From Zonotrichia leucophrys gambelii (Eukaryota; Chordata; Aves; Passeriformes; Passerellidae): a stretch of 64,000 nucleotides of DNA. The translations under genes were made by a program, and so were the position numbers. The notes under the pieces are model-generated. The model was given only the letters and a program-made list of their open reading frames with translations. It did no database searches and had not been told where the DNA came from. The DNA is taken from NCBI RefSeq assembly GCF_028769735.1, contig NC_088172.1:36790397-36854396 (forward strand), read 5' to 3'. This document shows positions 37,501-50,220 of the stretch, in pieces (position 1 is the stretch's first letter; each line of letters starts with the position of its first letter).

Positions 37501-39029
37501 TTTAATTTACTTGTCAAGAGAGCACAAGAAGTCAAATATTATTTCCAAAGTGATTGCCCACAGACAAGTGTAGCAATTATTTGTAAAAGCAGATTAATGG
37601 TAGGGGATAAATGGCAAAGTGAAACAAAAGATATCCATGGACCCAGAATCAGCCCATAGAAAGAGTCAGTAGGGCTCATTTGAAAGATTAATATGGCTAA
37701 AGTGATAACACTATCATTTGTGTTGAATAATAAAATAATTTTCTGCTCTCTTATGTTAAAAACAATAAAACTATTAATAATTTTATCTGAGTCAGCAAAA
37801 GACAAAAGCTAAAAGGATAAATTAATGCCTGCATATATTATCTTTTTAAGAGGAAAAAAGTTAATTATCTCCTAATTTGTCCAATTACATTCTCAGTATC
37901 TCCACAGCAAATTTATTCTGCTCTTAGTGCCTGCTGGACCCCAGCTCACAATGTCAAGTGTCCTGCTTGTCCTAAACTTCCCCTGGGTGTTTTGAGGAGC
38001 TCCTTTCTCTTTGACACTTTTCAAGCCTAAAAAGAAAATAGAAAAACAAAAAGAAAGAAGAAAATTATAACCCTGTTTATGACTGATTCCTTGATTCTGG
38101 TTAATAACCATAGATGAAAACCAGCCTCCCAAAAGGTATTTTGTGACATTAGTGCTTCATGCAGTGTGGTAGGAACACAAGAACTGGGAAATAATCCAGT
38201 TATCAAGGACCAGTTAGTTTTTGGCTTTGCTGCCTCAGAAGACCCAAAGATTCCACACTGGTCTGTTTCTGCTGTCCAAAGCTGGGGTCAGGGAGCACAG
38301 CCCCACAGGCTGCCATCCAGTCCATCTGCTGACCCTCTTTCCTGCACAATCTGTGCTGGAAGGACCTCAGGGCCTGTGAAAACAGATTTAAAACCACAAC
38401 AAGAGAAACCAACTCACTCTGATTATTAGAAATGGGTTCAGGCTTGTATCAGTGCTGCAGACACTCATCTTTAATTAATACACAAACAATTCCACTTTTA
38501 AATAATATATTCTTTAAAATGGAACAGTTCCACTACAGCAAACCTCAAGAGATACAAACTCCTGACTCAGACACCATAAAATTTCAATATCAAGCCTCAA
38601 AACTTCTGAGATTAAAGGAAAAAAGTGATTTGAGGTTTCTTGCTTGGCCTAATCAATGCAGCTTTGCCAGCCCTACATCAGTTTTGTTCCCTGCTCTCTC
38701 CTCATCTCTCACTGGGGGTATTTCAATGTGTCCTTCATGGCTTGGCCAGGCTGTTCTCACCATGACAAAGGCCAGGACACCCCATGCCCACTTCCTTCAG
38801 GATAGAAATCATCACATAACAATTATTACATTCCTGACCTCTTCTTCCTGTAGTGAGGCCACAGAAGGAGGGGGGAAGGGGGAAATCTTGGTCGTTGCTA
38901 CAAAACACCTGATGATTTTCCTAAGGTTTAGGCAAATCCAGGGAATTTGCACACAGAGTTGCCAAAAGCATGATGTTTTGTAGGACTTGAGTGACAGCAA
39001 CCAAAAGGACCTGAGTGTTCCCTGTCATT
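34531..39029. other. Non-coding upstream region
   Basis: AT-rich sequence with no supported gene. The longest open frame nearby (38432-38983, plus, 183 codons) has no domain, no homology that I recognise and ordinary composition. Confidence 0.6.
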
Positions 39030-39272
39030 TATCACAGAATCACAGAATAGAGGGGTTTGGGTAGAATAGAGAGCAGCTTGTTCCAGCCCCTGCCATGGGG
39101 CAGGGACACTTTCCACTAGCCCAGGTTGCTCAGAGATGCATCCAGCCCAGAGTGGGACATTTCCAGGGATGGGGCAGCCACAGCTTCTTTGGGCAGCCTG
39201 TGCCAGAGCCTCACCACACTCACATTAAAGAATTCCTTTCTGATATCCAATCCAACCCTGCCCCAGCTGGTT
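39030..39272 (-). mobile_element. CR1 LINE 3' fragment
   Basis: The antisense tail atcacagaatcacagaatag is followed by the canonical CR1 3' block (gcagggacactttccactag, ggacatttccagggatgggg, cagcctgtgccagagcctca, ccaatccaaccctgcc). Confidence 0.9.
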
Positions 39273-40277
39273 TATTTCCATTATTTATCTGGCACTGACA
39301 TTTGGTTTCAGGGTTTTGCAGACCCCTCAGTGGCTGGATCACAGCAGGCCCAGCAGCAGATTTTCCATGCCCCAAACAAACTCCAGCCTGCGAGGCCTTT
39401 AGGTGCCATATGCCTCTACAGCATCACCTGGAGAAGGTGGAAACTTCAGGGTAACTGCTGCCTCAGCACCTCTAAGCCGCTGACAAAGCCTCTCCTGGCT
39501 GGGGTTTTGTCCATTTATATTTCATCAGACACCAAGACTTTGGCACACCCACATTTCCATCCTGTTTTCCCATCTTCTGAAGGAAATTCTTACAGCTCCC
39601 TAATTTTCTGAGGGAGCAGAAAGGTCTGGAGGACCAAGCACAGAGCAACCCTCTGTGTCCTGCCACGTCTCTTCCCTTCTTCTGCTTGATGTGGAATTTG
39701 CAGCAAATTGCTGAACCTCTTCTCCCCCAAAGAAGAGCAGAGGGAATTTGCATCTACAGGGGAAGGTGGACCAATGGACGGATGTGTTCTGGTGCAATGG
39801 CTCCCAAGTCAGTGACCCAAGAAAGTTATAATGTGTTCTGATGGTTTGGAAAATTATTATGAACCACAAGGCATCCTAAGGGATGGAGAGGTACAAATGA
39901 AGTACAAATGAAGTTCTTAGCTCTGATAGACTAAGATTTTTCAGATATGCTCTGACATCTGAAGTTGTGGGCTTTATTTTTCCCCAGGGCAGCATCTTCA
40001 GAAGAAAACTGATTTATTTACGATAAAGAGATCAAAACTGAAATTTCAGATTAGTCTCAGCAGCCTGATATGTTTTTAATGTTTGATGTGAAAAACCAAA
40101 AGCATTGTTGTTTTCAAGGTTTATACAGTTAGTTCTCAATACCCAGAGGACACCTAACAGCATCCACAAACCTGAAGTCATCCATATTATTCCATTTATT
40201 TGTAGGTTTGTTTTCCCATAGCTCAATAAAACAACAAAAAATGCTCTCTCTGGCCTGCAAATATCCCTGAAAATGGC

Positions 40278-40330
<53 letters not shown>

Positions 40331-43267
40331 CGTCCAGGAAGAGAATCTGAAGTTGCTGGGGTATGCAAATTATGGAATACTTCTTTCAACCTTTTACCTT
40401 TATCTGATTTCACAGCAGGTTAAATCCTGGTTTTACTGTTACAGATGAGTGTCCAGTCTGTTCCTAATAATGGAAATTTCACAGCCTCCCAAGGTAAATT
40501 TTTCCTGAGGTTAATCAAAATTTTCAAAGAAAGAAACTTGAGATCACACACTTCTCAAACAACTTACTTCATTAGGTCAGAGAGAGTAATTTTCCTCCCA
40601 AATCCTTAATAGAAGCAGGTCCTTTTGAGGAAGAATAATGTTAGGGATTCATGTCAGTATTTTAGGGGTATAATTATTGCAGATCCAATAATCTGCTGAA
40701 TTCAGCCTTGATAAAAGCCTTGCTAATGCAAAATGGATTATGAACAGGGCTGTGTGCAACAAAGGGAAATTCAAGTGCCTTGAACAGGTAATACACATGG
40801 AGAAGGGTAGGAGAATATTGACTTAGCAATGGGGCATCAAAAGTTCTTTTAATGACTTCAAAATAAATTTCAATTCACCATGATAATGTACAAAATTTGC
40901 ATGAATTGCAAGAGGTCTAAGTACAGGAAGGTGAGTAGAAAGCAGTAAGATAAATTCACAGGAACTTGAATTCAAACCCAAGCATTATTTTTTCTGGTGA
41001 ATAGAAGCACTGAAAACAACTCAATCTGGGATATTAAAATTAAGAACCATGTAAAGGTAAAAGTTTAATAAACAACAATAGAGATTTCCTGCTGCTTGGG
41101 CTTTAGGCCATAAACCCAACCTAGCTGCAAAGCATCTTAGGCAACAACCCTGCAACAAGATCTGATCCCTCTTTGCAAAGTTCCTCAGTGATGACAACCT
41201 GCCGATTAGGAGGAGAAGATCTGTGTTCCCACCGCATTCCCAGGGATCCCACTGACACAGCAGAATTTCCTTACATCTCTGTTTGAGCTCACCTTGGCCA
41301 TGAATTTCATGGCACCCACCTCTACTCTTGTCTGGGGCAGAAAGGGCCACATTTTCTCACAATATTTTTCCTGGGAGTTCTGGGAGTGACCAGATCAACG
41401 CTGTGACCCTGCTACAGCAAAGTAACATGACAAATATCTGCCTCTACCCCTCTCCTCATCTTGCAGAGGGAACCTGGCTGTCTCTGCAGACCTGAGCCAA
41501 AAGAAAGCTTAAGAAAACAGAGGCAGACATTTCACAGCATCTGGAGAGGCTGTAAAGGTTTTATTGAATCTTTCTATGGTAGCGACAGCTCAGCATTTCA
41601 CACTCCTGCTTCCCTGAGGCTGACTTGTGAAAAAAGCATGTGCCACTCAAATGTGGGAGCTACATAATCAGCAGAAGAAAATGGAAAGCAGTCACAGCCA
41701 AGCATCATTTAGAGAGGAACAAAAAATGGTCTCAGTAACCCAGCAAGTGGAGTTTTAACCAAGAGAAAACTGTACCCCAATTCTAGCACCACTGGACAAC
41801 AAACAAGGAAAATCCATGAAAACAAGACCAGATGAAGAACAGAAAGGCAGTGCTAGATCACAAGATAGAGCACCTGAAATTCTGGTTTAGGCTCCTGGAG
41901 CACTTTTCCATAGAATTTTCCTATTGCAGAGGAAATCCTGTGGCTCTGCTTTGCAATCACTGCCCATTTGTCCACTAAACAAACGTCCTGGAGGCACACA
42001 AACACCTGGCTCTGTCCCAGGGACAAACAAGTGGCTTCCTGGCAGACCAGCACATGAAATCTCATCTGATCCTTTCTCATGCAAAACATAAGGCTTGGAG
42101 TAACCAAATGCACAACTATTTTCCAGCTCATAGACTTAACTAGAGTGGCTTAGTCATCATGTGCAGTCATGTAACGAGTCAGGGGCTGGGAATGCAACTT
42201 TCTCTCTCTGCTGGATCTCTCTTTTCTTTTTACAGGCTGATCCTGATATTAAAATTGTCCTTTTGCTGCCTGTTTACTATTGAGGAAGTTCAGCCCTGCA
42301 GGCTGGGGTGCATGCAGGCACACAGAGCGAGTGTCTGCATCCAGCTCAGCAAAGAAACATCCTCCAAACGCAAGTAAATACAAGGATTTGCTGTTGCCTG
42401 ATTCTCGGGTGACTACTTCAATGCTATTTTATAATTAAATGAAGCTTAGGGTCCTGCTAAATACAAAGAACTGCATTTTCTTTGGTGCAAAATGCCATCA
42501 CAACCCTGTGCTGACCTACACTTGCACAACTCCAGGCAGTTCCCTTCTGTCTGAGAGCAAAGTTTCTGCAAATACTTTCTCCCTTGTTGTAAGGGAATGT
42601 TTTGGGGTACTAATTTTAATTTCTTACTTTGAATCTAACCAGTGATCAGCATAAAATCAATACCAATAATATAATCAGTGTCAAATCTATCAATGTTTTA
42701 GGCTCCTGGTATTGCCCAAAGGCACAAATGATCAGTTCTCTTCCAAATTCATTCTGTGATAAAGACAGTGCCAGGTTTGGGCAGAATTTCAGAAAGACTA
42801 ATGGAAACACCAGTCCAAAAAGGACAATATTTATCAGAATTGCTTTAGGCTGGCCAGTCCTTTTACATCAAGAAATCATCCCTGGTTATATGACACATGC
42901 CTGGAGACTCCAGTGCCTTCAGAAGGGATGGAGGAGAGAAAAGAATAAAGGACACCATGGAATATCAAAAGTTTCAGGAATTTTTTTCTGAATTTCTTAG
43001 GTACATTTCAGAAGGCTGCACCCTGACAGCTTCATTCCTAAAATGAAATATTTTATTCTACAGTAAGGAGAAGAAAAATAGAATAACAATTAAAAGAATT
43101 CTCTGAGAAACTAAGAATGGGAAAGGTAATATAAAAATGGTCCTAAATTAAGAATATAGTGAAAATAGGTAAGCACCCTGGTGTTTATCTGTTTGCCATT
43201 CTGCACCTGCATGTAAATACCCAGACTTTCAGCACCTTACCAGAACAGGAGGAGAAAAAGGACTTAC
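39273..43267. other. Non-coding upstream region (possible first intron of the opsin gene)
   Basis: No gene was recognised apart from the AT microsatellite at 40281. If the untranslated exon at 43268 is real, this and 34531-39029 are intronic. Confidence 0.5.
40281..40330 (+). repeat. (AT)n microsatellite followed by a T run
   Basis: About 17 AT dinucleotides run straight into about 16 T residues. Confidence 0.95.
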
Positions 43268-43345
43268 CTTATTAATGAACTCTGTATAGAGCATCCCCAC
43301 TAGAGCTCCACAGCTGCTTTTATTTCGCAGTCTGGACCACGGTGA
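43268..43345 (-). other. Candidate untranslated first exon of the opsin gene
   Basis: A textbook minus-strand donor, TAATAAG|gtaagtcc, falls at 43268/43267, about 9.8 kb upstream of the acceptor that precedes the first coding exon. If joined to GCACTTCA-ATG, the upstream sequence has in-frame TAA TAA, so the exon would be purely 5' UTR and would confirm the chosen start. The upstream end is not defined; 43345 is arbitrary. A GC-rich stretch (43430-43790) lies just 5' of it. Nothing here proves transcription. Confidence 0.25.
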
Positions 43346-43429
43346 TCTGTAAAAGTATAAATCCACAGTGCTCTTGGTGTTTCAAGTTTTAGAGTTCAAG
43401 AGGGAGAGGGGAAAATCATTCTGTTCCTC

Positions 43430-43790
43430 AGTACGAGCCAATCTCCCTCCTTCTGCCCCTTCCCATCCCGGGCTCCCTGACCGTGGATTCTGAGCTGTTC
43501 CTCCCCCTCTCTCCCTCTCCCCGGTGGTGCTGCTGTCCATCATCCATCTCACGCCGTGAAATTCCCTCTCTGGAGCATCCTGCCCCTCTGCCGTGCCAGG
43601 CAGCTTCCCAAAGGGCAGGGGCTCCTCGGAGGGAGTGCAGCAGGCTGAGGAGGGGGCTCAGCCAGAGCCAGGAAAGTGTCACAGCACATGTCACACGCTG
43701 CTGGGTCCCTCCTGCCAGCACTGCTGGAATCCTGGGCATCACCCCCCCCACAGAACGGGGGATGCTTTTAGACTTGAAGGTGCTTTTGCT
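43430..43790. promoter_or_regulatory. GC-rich stretch, possible promoter region
   Basis: A stretch of about 360 bp is clearly richer in G+C than its AT-rich surroundings and holds scattered CpGs (cccggg, ccccgg, cacgccgtg, gccgtg, ctcgga, aacggg). It lies immediately 5', in the minus-strand sense, of the candidate untranslated exon ending at 43268. Its open frames on both strands look like composition artefacts: they are rich in Pro, Ser, Arg and Gly and show no domain. It could equally be a GC-rich repeat. Confidence 0.25.
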
Positions 43791-43948
43791 CATCAAAGTA
43801 TTCTTACTTTTCTGGTAAGAGAGGGAAAAGATCTGCAGTACTAAAATTTGCTTTTACAGAGGTAATAAAAGCTTCTTTCAGTATTGCATTTCACTTTTCT
43901 TCACCAGCACCACCAGGCACTTACAAGACCGGGCTGGATGGTAAAAAG

Positions 43949-43972
43949 GTGTGTGTGTGTGTGTGTGTGTGT
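43949..43972 (+). repeat. (GT)n microsatellite
   Basis: Twelve uninterrupted GT dinucleotides. Confidence 0.95.
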
Positions 43973-46900
43973 AATCATCACTACCCCTCAAAAACTCAGA
44001 AAAATTTTACATTAAATGTAGCTCTTTCAATCTACACTGCAGCAAAATAAAATCTGAAGCCTGCAAATGAAATTTGCAAAGATGAAATAGAGGGATTGAT
44101 CCTCGATCTTCTTCGCTGAGGCAGATTTCTGAGTCTGAACAGCTGAACCTCAGAGTCAGTTCTCTTTCATCAGCTGTGGTCAACAATCACTTTCGTAGAT
44201 AATACAGCAAACTGAGTCCAGTCCTGGACACAAAAAGAATATTGCAGCAAACATTTTTAGATGCTTTGTAATTCAACACTTACCTCTATCACCTTTCTGA
44301 CAGGGGCTAGGCTGCAGAAGTCACTGAAAGATCTTAATAAGTGACTTCACTAGGCATTTTAGTATTAAAGATAAATAGAGATTATGACAATCTTTTGGTT
44401 TCATTTTAAAAAATATTGTCATGATTTCATGGGTGTCTTTCTATGTTTACCAAAGGTGGAACGCTTGTGTTCTAGCAGTAAAAGACAAAAAAAGGATTTT
44501 CTCCTAAAATGGTCAAAGAAGATAAGCAGCAAATGATTTCCAGAAATATTGAGATTCCTCTGAGCCAGGGCAGTCTCACAGTAAAGCTGGATACCACTCT
44601 CTGATGGTTACATAAAAAAGAAGAGTAACTTGTTTACTTATTTTCTTATGAAAGAACTGGGAGTAGCCCAGCTTTTGGGTACAGACTGGCTCCAGTCAGT
44701 TCACCCTTCCTTGGCACACTCGGGTCCTTCAGCCCAAAATCACTGCATGCAAAGGGAGGAATCATGAAACTCCAGAAAGGCACTTTCTAACTGACCCAAA
44801 ATCCAGGGTGCACCATCAGAGACCCTGTGGGGCAAGTGACTTGAGGCCAGTTCACTGCAGGATTAAGGAGCACAGAGATTTATGCTCAGCTGGTTGGAGG
44901 CTGCTCTGCAGAACACACTCATTGTTAATGCCATGTTTTAATCAGGGGGTGAATAACCCTGGCAGAGGAAGGTAAAAAGTACATGATTTGCCAAAGAGAA
45001 AATTCACTCTAGTTCAGAACTTCAGTCTTCCAAACTGTCAGTGTGTGCCAAAACAGCTGCAGACACCCAGAAAGCTCTCGGGATGTGGAGCTCTGAGCCC
45101 CCAGAACCACCCCTTGCTGTTGTCCACAAGCCTGGGGAAGAGCCCAGGTAGCTGCCCGCTTTGTAGGGAATGTCCTGAGGGCAGGGGACACCTGGTGTCC
45201 TTTTCACCTCCAGTCCTTCACATAAGCATGGAGCAGAGCAAAAAACATCAGTATTTAGTGAGGGCTAAAGAGAGCAGCATAACCCAGGATGGGCTGGACT
45301 TGGAAAAGGCACAGGTGGACAAGAAGGAAAAGGTGAGTGTAATTTAGAACACAATCCAGAGCCCTTGGCACCAGGAGAGAGCAGGAACATGGTTCTTCTC
45401 CAAACAGTAATTGCTTTAAAGAGGACTTTGATTGTTGCTACAGAGTCCAAAACCAGTAAATATGAAATATATATCAAAATCCTTCTGGGGCATGTCACTT
45501 ATCTCTAGGAAAGAGTTTGCAGAAGTCTTGGCTAGCAACCCATGAAAGATGGCAATGGGAGGAAATTGAGTTTATTCCCCAGTTTATTGCAGGTGGTGAC
45601 ATTGTCACAGTTAGTAACAGATCAATAATGTTGTCCTTATCTTAGCTCCCATCTTAACTGGTCTTACTGACTGGTCCTGACTTGCTTTCCTTGCTCAAGC
45701 AACAAAGTAGTCAGGGCACTAAAATCTTAACAGCAAAATAAGAAAAGTGGTGAGAGGGTTATTTTTTAATCACAGTTCTTGTCCAGTAACTTTAAACCTT
45801 GGACTTGCTCATATTTGGTAAGGTTCAGTCTTACTACATATGGCAAAATCCCAGCAAAAAACCACATGTGAGTGAAAATCTTGGCACAGCAAGGGTTCAT
45901 AGAAGGCTGGAAAAGAAGTTCACTAACAAAAATAGTACAAAAATATCCCCAGGCAAACCACAAAACTGAGGAATTTTAGAAGGTTTTGGTTGTGCCAGGC
46001 CATACTGAGGATGCAGTTGAACATTGTGAACTGTCTTATGAGCTGGTTCAGGCTTAGTGAAGAGGTGAGACTCAAGGATTCAAGTTGTTGAACAATTTTT
46101 TCAGGAATCTCAGAGAAAAAAACCCTACAGTTTGGAAAATGTTTCACTGATTGAAGAAAACTAAGAAACTGCTGGTCTCCCCAAGCTTAAATGAATATAA
46201 GTGGCATGTGCTATGAGAAACAGAGAAACAAAAACCAATATTGAACATGCTAGCAAGGACAGAAAACTGAATACCTTATTGATTTTTTGGAAGAAAAATA
46301 TATACAGGGGGAAAAAAGTACAGAGAAAAATATCCTTCAGCCTATCAGTTCATTCATTCAATTATTCTATTTTTAAAGCAGCTTTTAAAAAAAATATTGA
46401 TTTAATGCAACAGGAAATAAAGAATAAATTGGAATGGCAGCATTTCAATTACTGATACACCACAGCCCTGTAAGGTGTCTTTTCAACACCCCCATGAAGC
46501 ACAGCCAAGTTCCATGCTCACTGCTCAGCACTGTGGGGAAATCCTGGTGGAGCACAAAGAGAACCAGGGCAGGCAAATGTGGTAGTGTGCCAAAGGCAAG
46601 GTGTCTGAAATGCCCAGTGCATTAACTCACATGGTTATTAAAACAATAATAATTGTGGTTTGATGCCTAATGTCACACTGGTCAGCTGAGATAAAAATTA
46701 ACTCCCTGCTCTGCTTACACGATTTCATCCTCAGCTACAAGAACTGGAAGGAAGGATTTGAGTGCAAGGCTTCATCCATCTGGACATGTCCAATGAAACT
46801 GTTCCTATTCCTGTTAGTGTCTCATTGAGAAATGGATGCCAGGGCTCATTAGAGGACCAGGCTGTGCAAAGCCCCCTGTCATACACTGCAGCATGTGACA

Positions 46901-47199
46901 CGGTCAATTAACACCACGCCAGTGCAAAGCCTGAGGCACAGAAGAGCTGGGTGAGGTGGGTGCCATCCTCCCCTGGGGGCTCATCTGTCTGCCAGAACGT
47001 GTTAACTGAGCCTTGGACTCTGCTGGGTCTACTCACTCCATTCTGAATGATATTTTGAATATCCCTGCTGGGACAGGATTTGCCAGTGGAGCAGTGGGGG
47101 TCATGCCCAGGTCTTCCCTGTTGGCATGACACTGGAGGAGCTCTACTGCCCTCACCCTTGAGACCTTCTCCACAGTGCCCAGCCTCTGGAAGAGAGACA
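43973..47199. other. Non-coding region
   Basis: No gene or element was recognised. A 119-codon frame at 44988-45347 (plus) lacks any motif. Confidence 0.6.
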
Positions 47200-47975
47200 G
47201 CTTGCTCAGCAAGTGTGTAGGGTAATAACCAAAATAAAATCTCAAAACGGTTTTTCCCCACCCCTCCCTTTTTCCAGGGCTCAGCTTCACCCTGGATTTT
47301 CTGGCCCTCCTGCCCTCAGCAGGGGCACAGGGAAGGGGGCTGCGGTCAGTTCATCACATGCTGTTTCTGCTGCTTCTTCCTCCTCAGAGGTAGGACTCCT
47401 CATGTTCTTCCCCTGCTCCAGGGTGGGCTTCCTCTCTCAGGAGACAGATCCAGATCCCAGGATGAACTGCTCCAGTGTGGATCCCTCCCACGGGTTGCAG
47501 TCCCTCAGGAATGGGCTGCTCCAGTGGGGTCTCCTGCAGGTTCACAAATCCTGCCAGAAATCCCAATCCAGCCTGGGCTCCTCTCTCTCCATGGAGTTCC
47601 ATGTCCTGTCAGGACCCTGCTCCAGCCCAGGCTCCCTGCAGGGCCACAGCCTCCTTTGGGCATCCCCTGCTCTGGGGTGGGCTCCTCCCTGGCTGCAGGT
47701 GGATCTCTGCTTCCCAGGGACCCCCGTGGCCTGCAGGGGCACAGATGTCTCTCCATGGTCCTCACCAGGGCCTGCAGGTGGATTTATGCTCCCCGGGGAC
47801 CCCCATGGCCTGTAGGGGCACAGCTGCATCCCCATGGGACTCACCAGGGGCTGCAGGGGAGCCTCAGCTCCATCTCCTGGAGCAGCTCTTGCCTCTCCTT
47901 CTGAGCTGACCTTGGTGTCTGCAGAGCTGCTCCTCTCACACATTTTAACTCCAACAGGGAGGCTTTTTTCCTTCC
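47200..47975. repeat. GC-rich degenerate avian interspersed repeat with internal ~50-65-bp units
   Basis: The core repeats the phrase ctgctccag-(c/g)-gtggg-ctcc several times (47413, 47468, 47516, 47620, 47667) with drifting spacers, and ggcctgcag-gggcac / ctgcaggtggat recur at 47694-47840. The tail (tgaccttggtgtctgcagag, ctgctcctctcacac) matches a block I recall as widely dispersed in songbird genomes and probably retroviral in origin. Long open frames on both strands reflect the stop-poor GC composition, not genes. Confidence 0.55.
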
Positions 47976-49582
47976 TTCTTAAATATGTAATCACAGAGGT
48001 CATTTCATCTCACTGCGAATGAAGAGCGGAGAGTAGCTAGGTGAATTGCCCTCTAAAAATGCCAAGTTTTCTAGAACTGGAGAACTAGGTCTAAAATAAG
48101 TTCTAACTCTAACTTTTCCTTACACCTCCCCTCAAAACACCTTGCACCAACCTCCACTGCAAACGTAGGCAATCTCTCCTTTAGCAAGCCTGCATGGAGC
48201 ACTGCATTTCTCTTACTAAGGCATATAAAATCTGTGTGATCAATCAAGCCACTAATTCTGTCCTCTGGGTGTGCAGAAGTTGCCAAAGACAACTTCAAAC
48301 TAGGCCACCTGCTGACAGCTCTCTCAGGCCATCTGGGTACATCTCACTTCAAAAAAGGCCTTTCTCCAGCAGAGAGGACACTTTGGGATGCTCTGCTTTC
48401 AGCCACTGGCCCCCAGCCTCCCCAGAGGAGGGACAGGGATGGCACAGAGCAAAGAAACAGCCAGTGAAGTGCAGGTGAGCAGAATTCCAGAGGTTATCCT
48501 ATGCCATATAAAGATAATTTATGTGCAAGCTAAAATCCATCCCACCTAATGGGAGTTGGTGAAATGTGAAACATCAAAATTTAAACATCTGTCAGCTTTT
48601 TATCTTTAGGCATGAGGAAAAAAGAAAAAGGAAAAAAAAAACCAACAACAACCAAAAAAAAACAGAAACACTTTTATCATAGAATCATTCAGAAGAGAAA
48701 ATTGGTTAAAGAGAAATGGGAAAATGTAGTTTGATTTAAAAATTGAAATTAAAATTTCTGATGTTAGATACTTTCTAAAACTAATCTTTAATTTCTCCAT
48801 CCCTGAAAATTCATGTTAATTCTGAAAATGGAATGAAAGTTAAGTAGTTTACTTGCTTCTGAGTTTCCCCTGAGTCTTAGGGGAATGAGGACTACACAAT
48901 TACACTGCCCACAGTTTCCCCAATAACTTTTGAACTTGTTGATTCCCTCAAAAAACAGAAACTAGTGGAAATCTCTAATTATATGTCTTTTAATGCTTTG
49001 AAAAAACAGCAAAAACATAGATAAAGAAGATGCAGAACCATAGGCAATGCAAGGGGAACCACCAAATTCACTTTTTGGAGTGGCAAATCCTTTCTTTGAT
49101 AACAAATCCCTTCCTTTGTCCATCTTTATCTGAAGAGATGTGCTTGGGTTTGTACCTGCCATTCTTTCAGCTGCAAACCTCCCTGCTATTTGTATAAGTT
49201 TTGTTAGACTAATCCATCTTATGCCAGTTGGTTTAGCAAGTGGTTGTGACAAGACTCCATCCAAACCATTTCTCCTAATTGGGAGAAATAAGACTCCACT
49301 TGTGGAGTGACCACTGCTCCAACACAATCCTTCAGAGATAATAATGATTTTAACTTTGTGGTTCTCATTTCAGCTCCTGTTTATTCAGTTTCTGGGCGTA
49401 CTGGCAGCCTGGTCTGACTACACCCTTTTGAGTCAGCAGCAGAGAGAATTGAGACTGTCCTGGTATCACATCCCAAAAAAATACAAACTGTTTGCAGAAC
49501 TTGGCAGAAGGCATGAAATTAATCAGGGTTTGGTTTTGTTTTGTTTTGTTTTAATGAATGTGATCTGAAATGTTTCTTCATC
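47976..49582. other. Non-coding region
   Basis: Nothing recognised. An A-rich stretch lies at 48610-48670, with a possible 12-bp CR1 tail relic (tcatagaatcat) at 48678. Confidence 0.6.
49530..49553 (+). repeat. (GTTTT)n short microsatellite
   Basis: Four tandem gtttt units. Confidence 0.85.
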
Positions 49583-49779
49583 AAAAGGGTTGTCAAGCAC
49601 CAGAACAGGTTTCCCAGGGAAGTCATGGAATCACCATTCCTGGAGGTATTTAAGAGACGTAGATGTGGCATTGAGGGACCTGGTTTAGTGGTAGATTGAG
49701 TTCTGGGTTAATGGTTGGACCTGATGATATTCACCTTCTAACCCAGTCTTTTCCAACCTAAATGATTCTGTGATTCCAG
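49583..49779 (+). mobile_element. CR1 LINE 3' fragment
   Basis: Sense CR1 sequence includes ggtttcccagggaagtcatg, ggaggtatttaagagacgta, tggttggacctgatgatatt and ccaacctaaatgattctgtg at the end. This is the CR1 subfamily with the rather different 3' block (gacgtagatgtggc). Confidence 0.87.
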
Positions 49780-50220
49780 AAAAGTTCAATTTTTTTATGG
49801 ACTCCATATCCTTGAATTAATGTTTTATCTTTTCCTATGGCTCCAGGCTTTTTTCAGCTCCTTTCTCCTGGGAGAAAGAGGGAAAAGAAACAGATGGATT
49901 TTTTTTTTATCCACCTTTGTTGATTCATGCTCTATTATACATGTTCATTTAAAAGCAAAATTTGGTAATACCTGATTCCCAGGCTGTCACATGAGTCTCC
50001 CCTGGAGTCTTTGGTTTATTCACCACAATGAGAAGGTTTGATTGTTGCCTGCATGACCTCCAACAAGAAGCAGAGATCAAGGAGCTGCAGCAGCCACATC
50101 AGGCAGTTTAACACAAGGATGACTCAGCTGAGGCCACCAGCTGAGATGTCCAATGGCAACTACATGTGTAAATTGTATTTTCAAGTAATTCTTTACTCTT
50201 TACACTTTAGGCACAGCAAA

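Noticed and set aside
38432..38983. 183-codon plus-strand frame
   Set aside because: No domain, no recognisable family, ordinary composition and no neighbouring exons that fit; treated as chance.
44988..45347. 119-codon plus-strand frame ending near a gtgagtgt donor-like site
   Set aside because: No recognisable protein and no partner exon; one donor-like match is expected by chance.
47213..47909. Overlapping 126-200-codon frames on both strands
   Set aside because: They sit in a GC-rich degenerate repeat whose composition is stop-poor in several frames.
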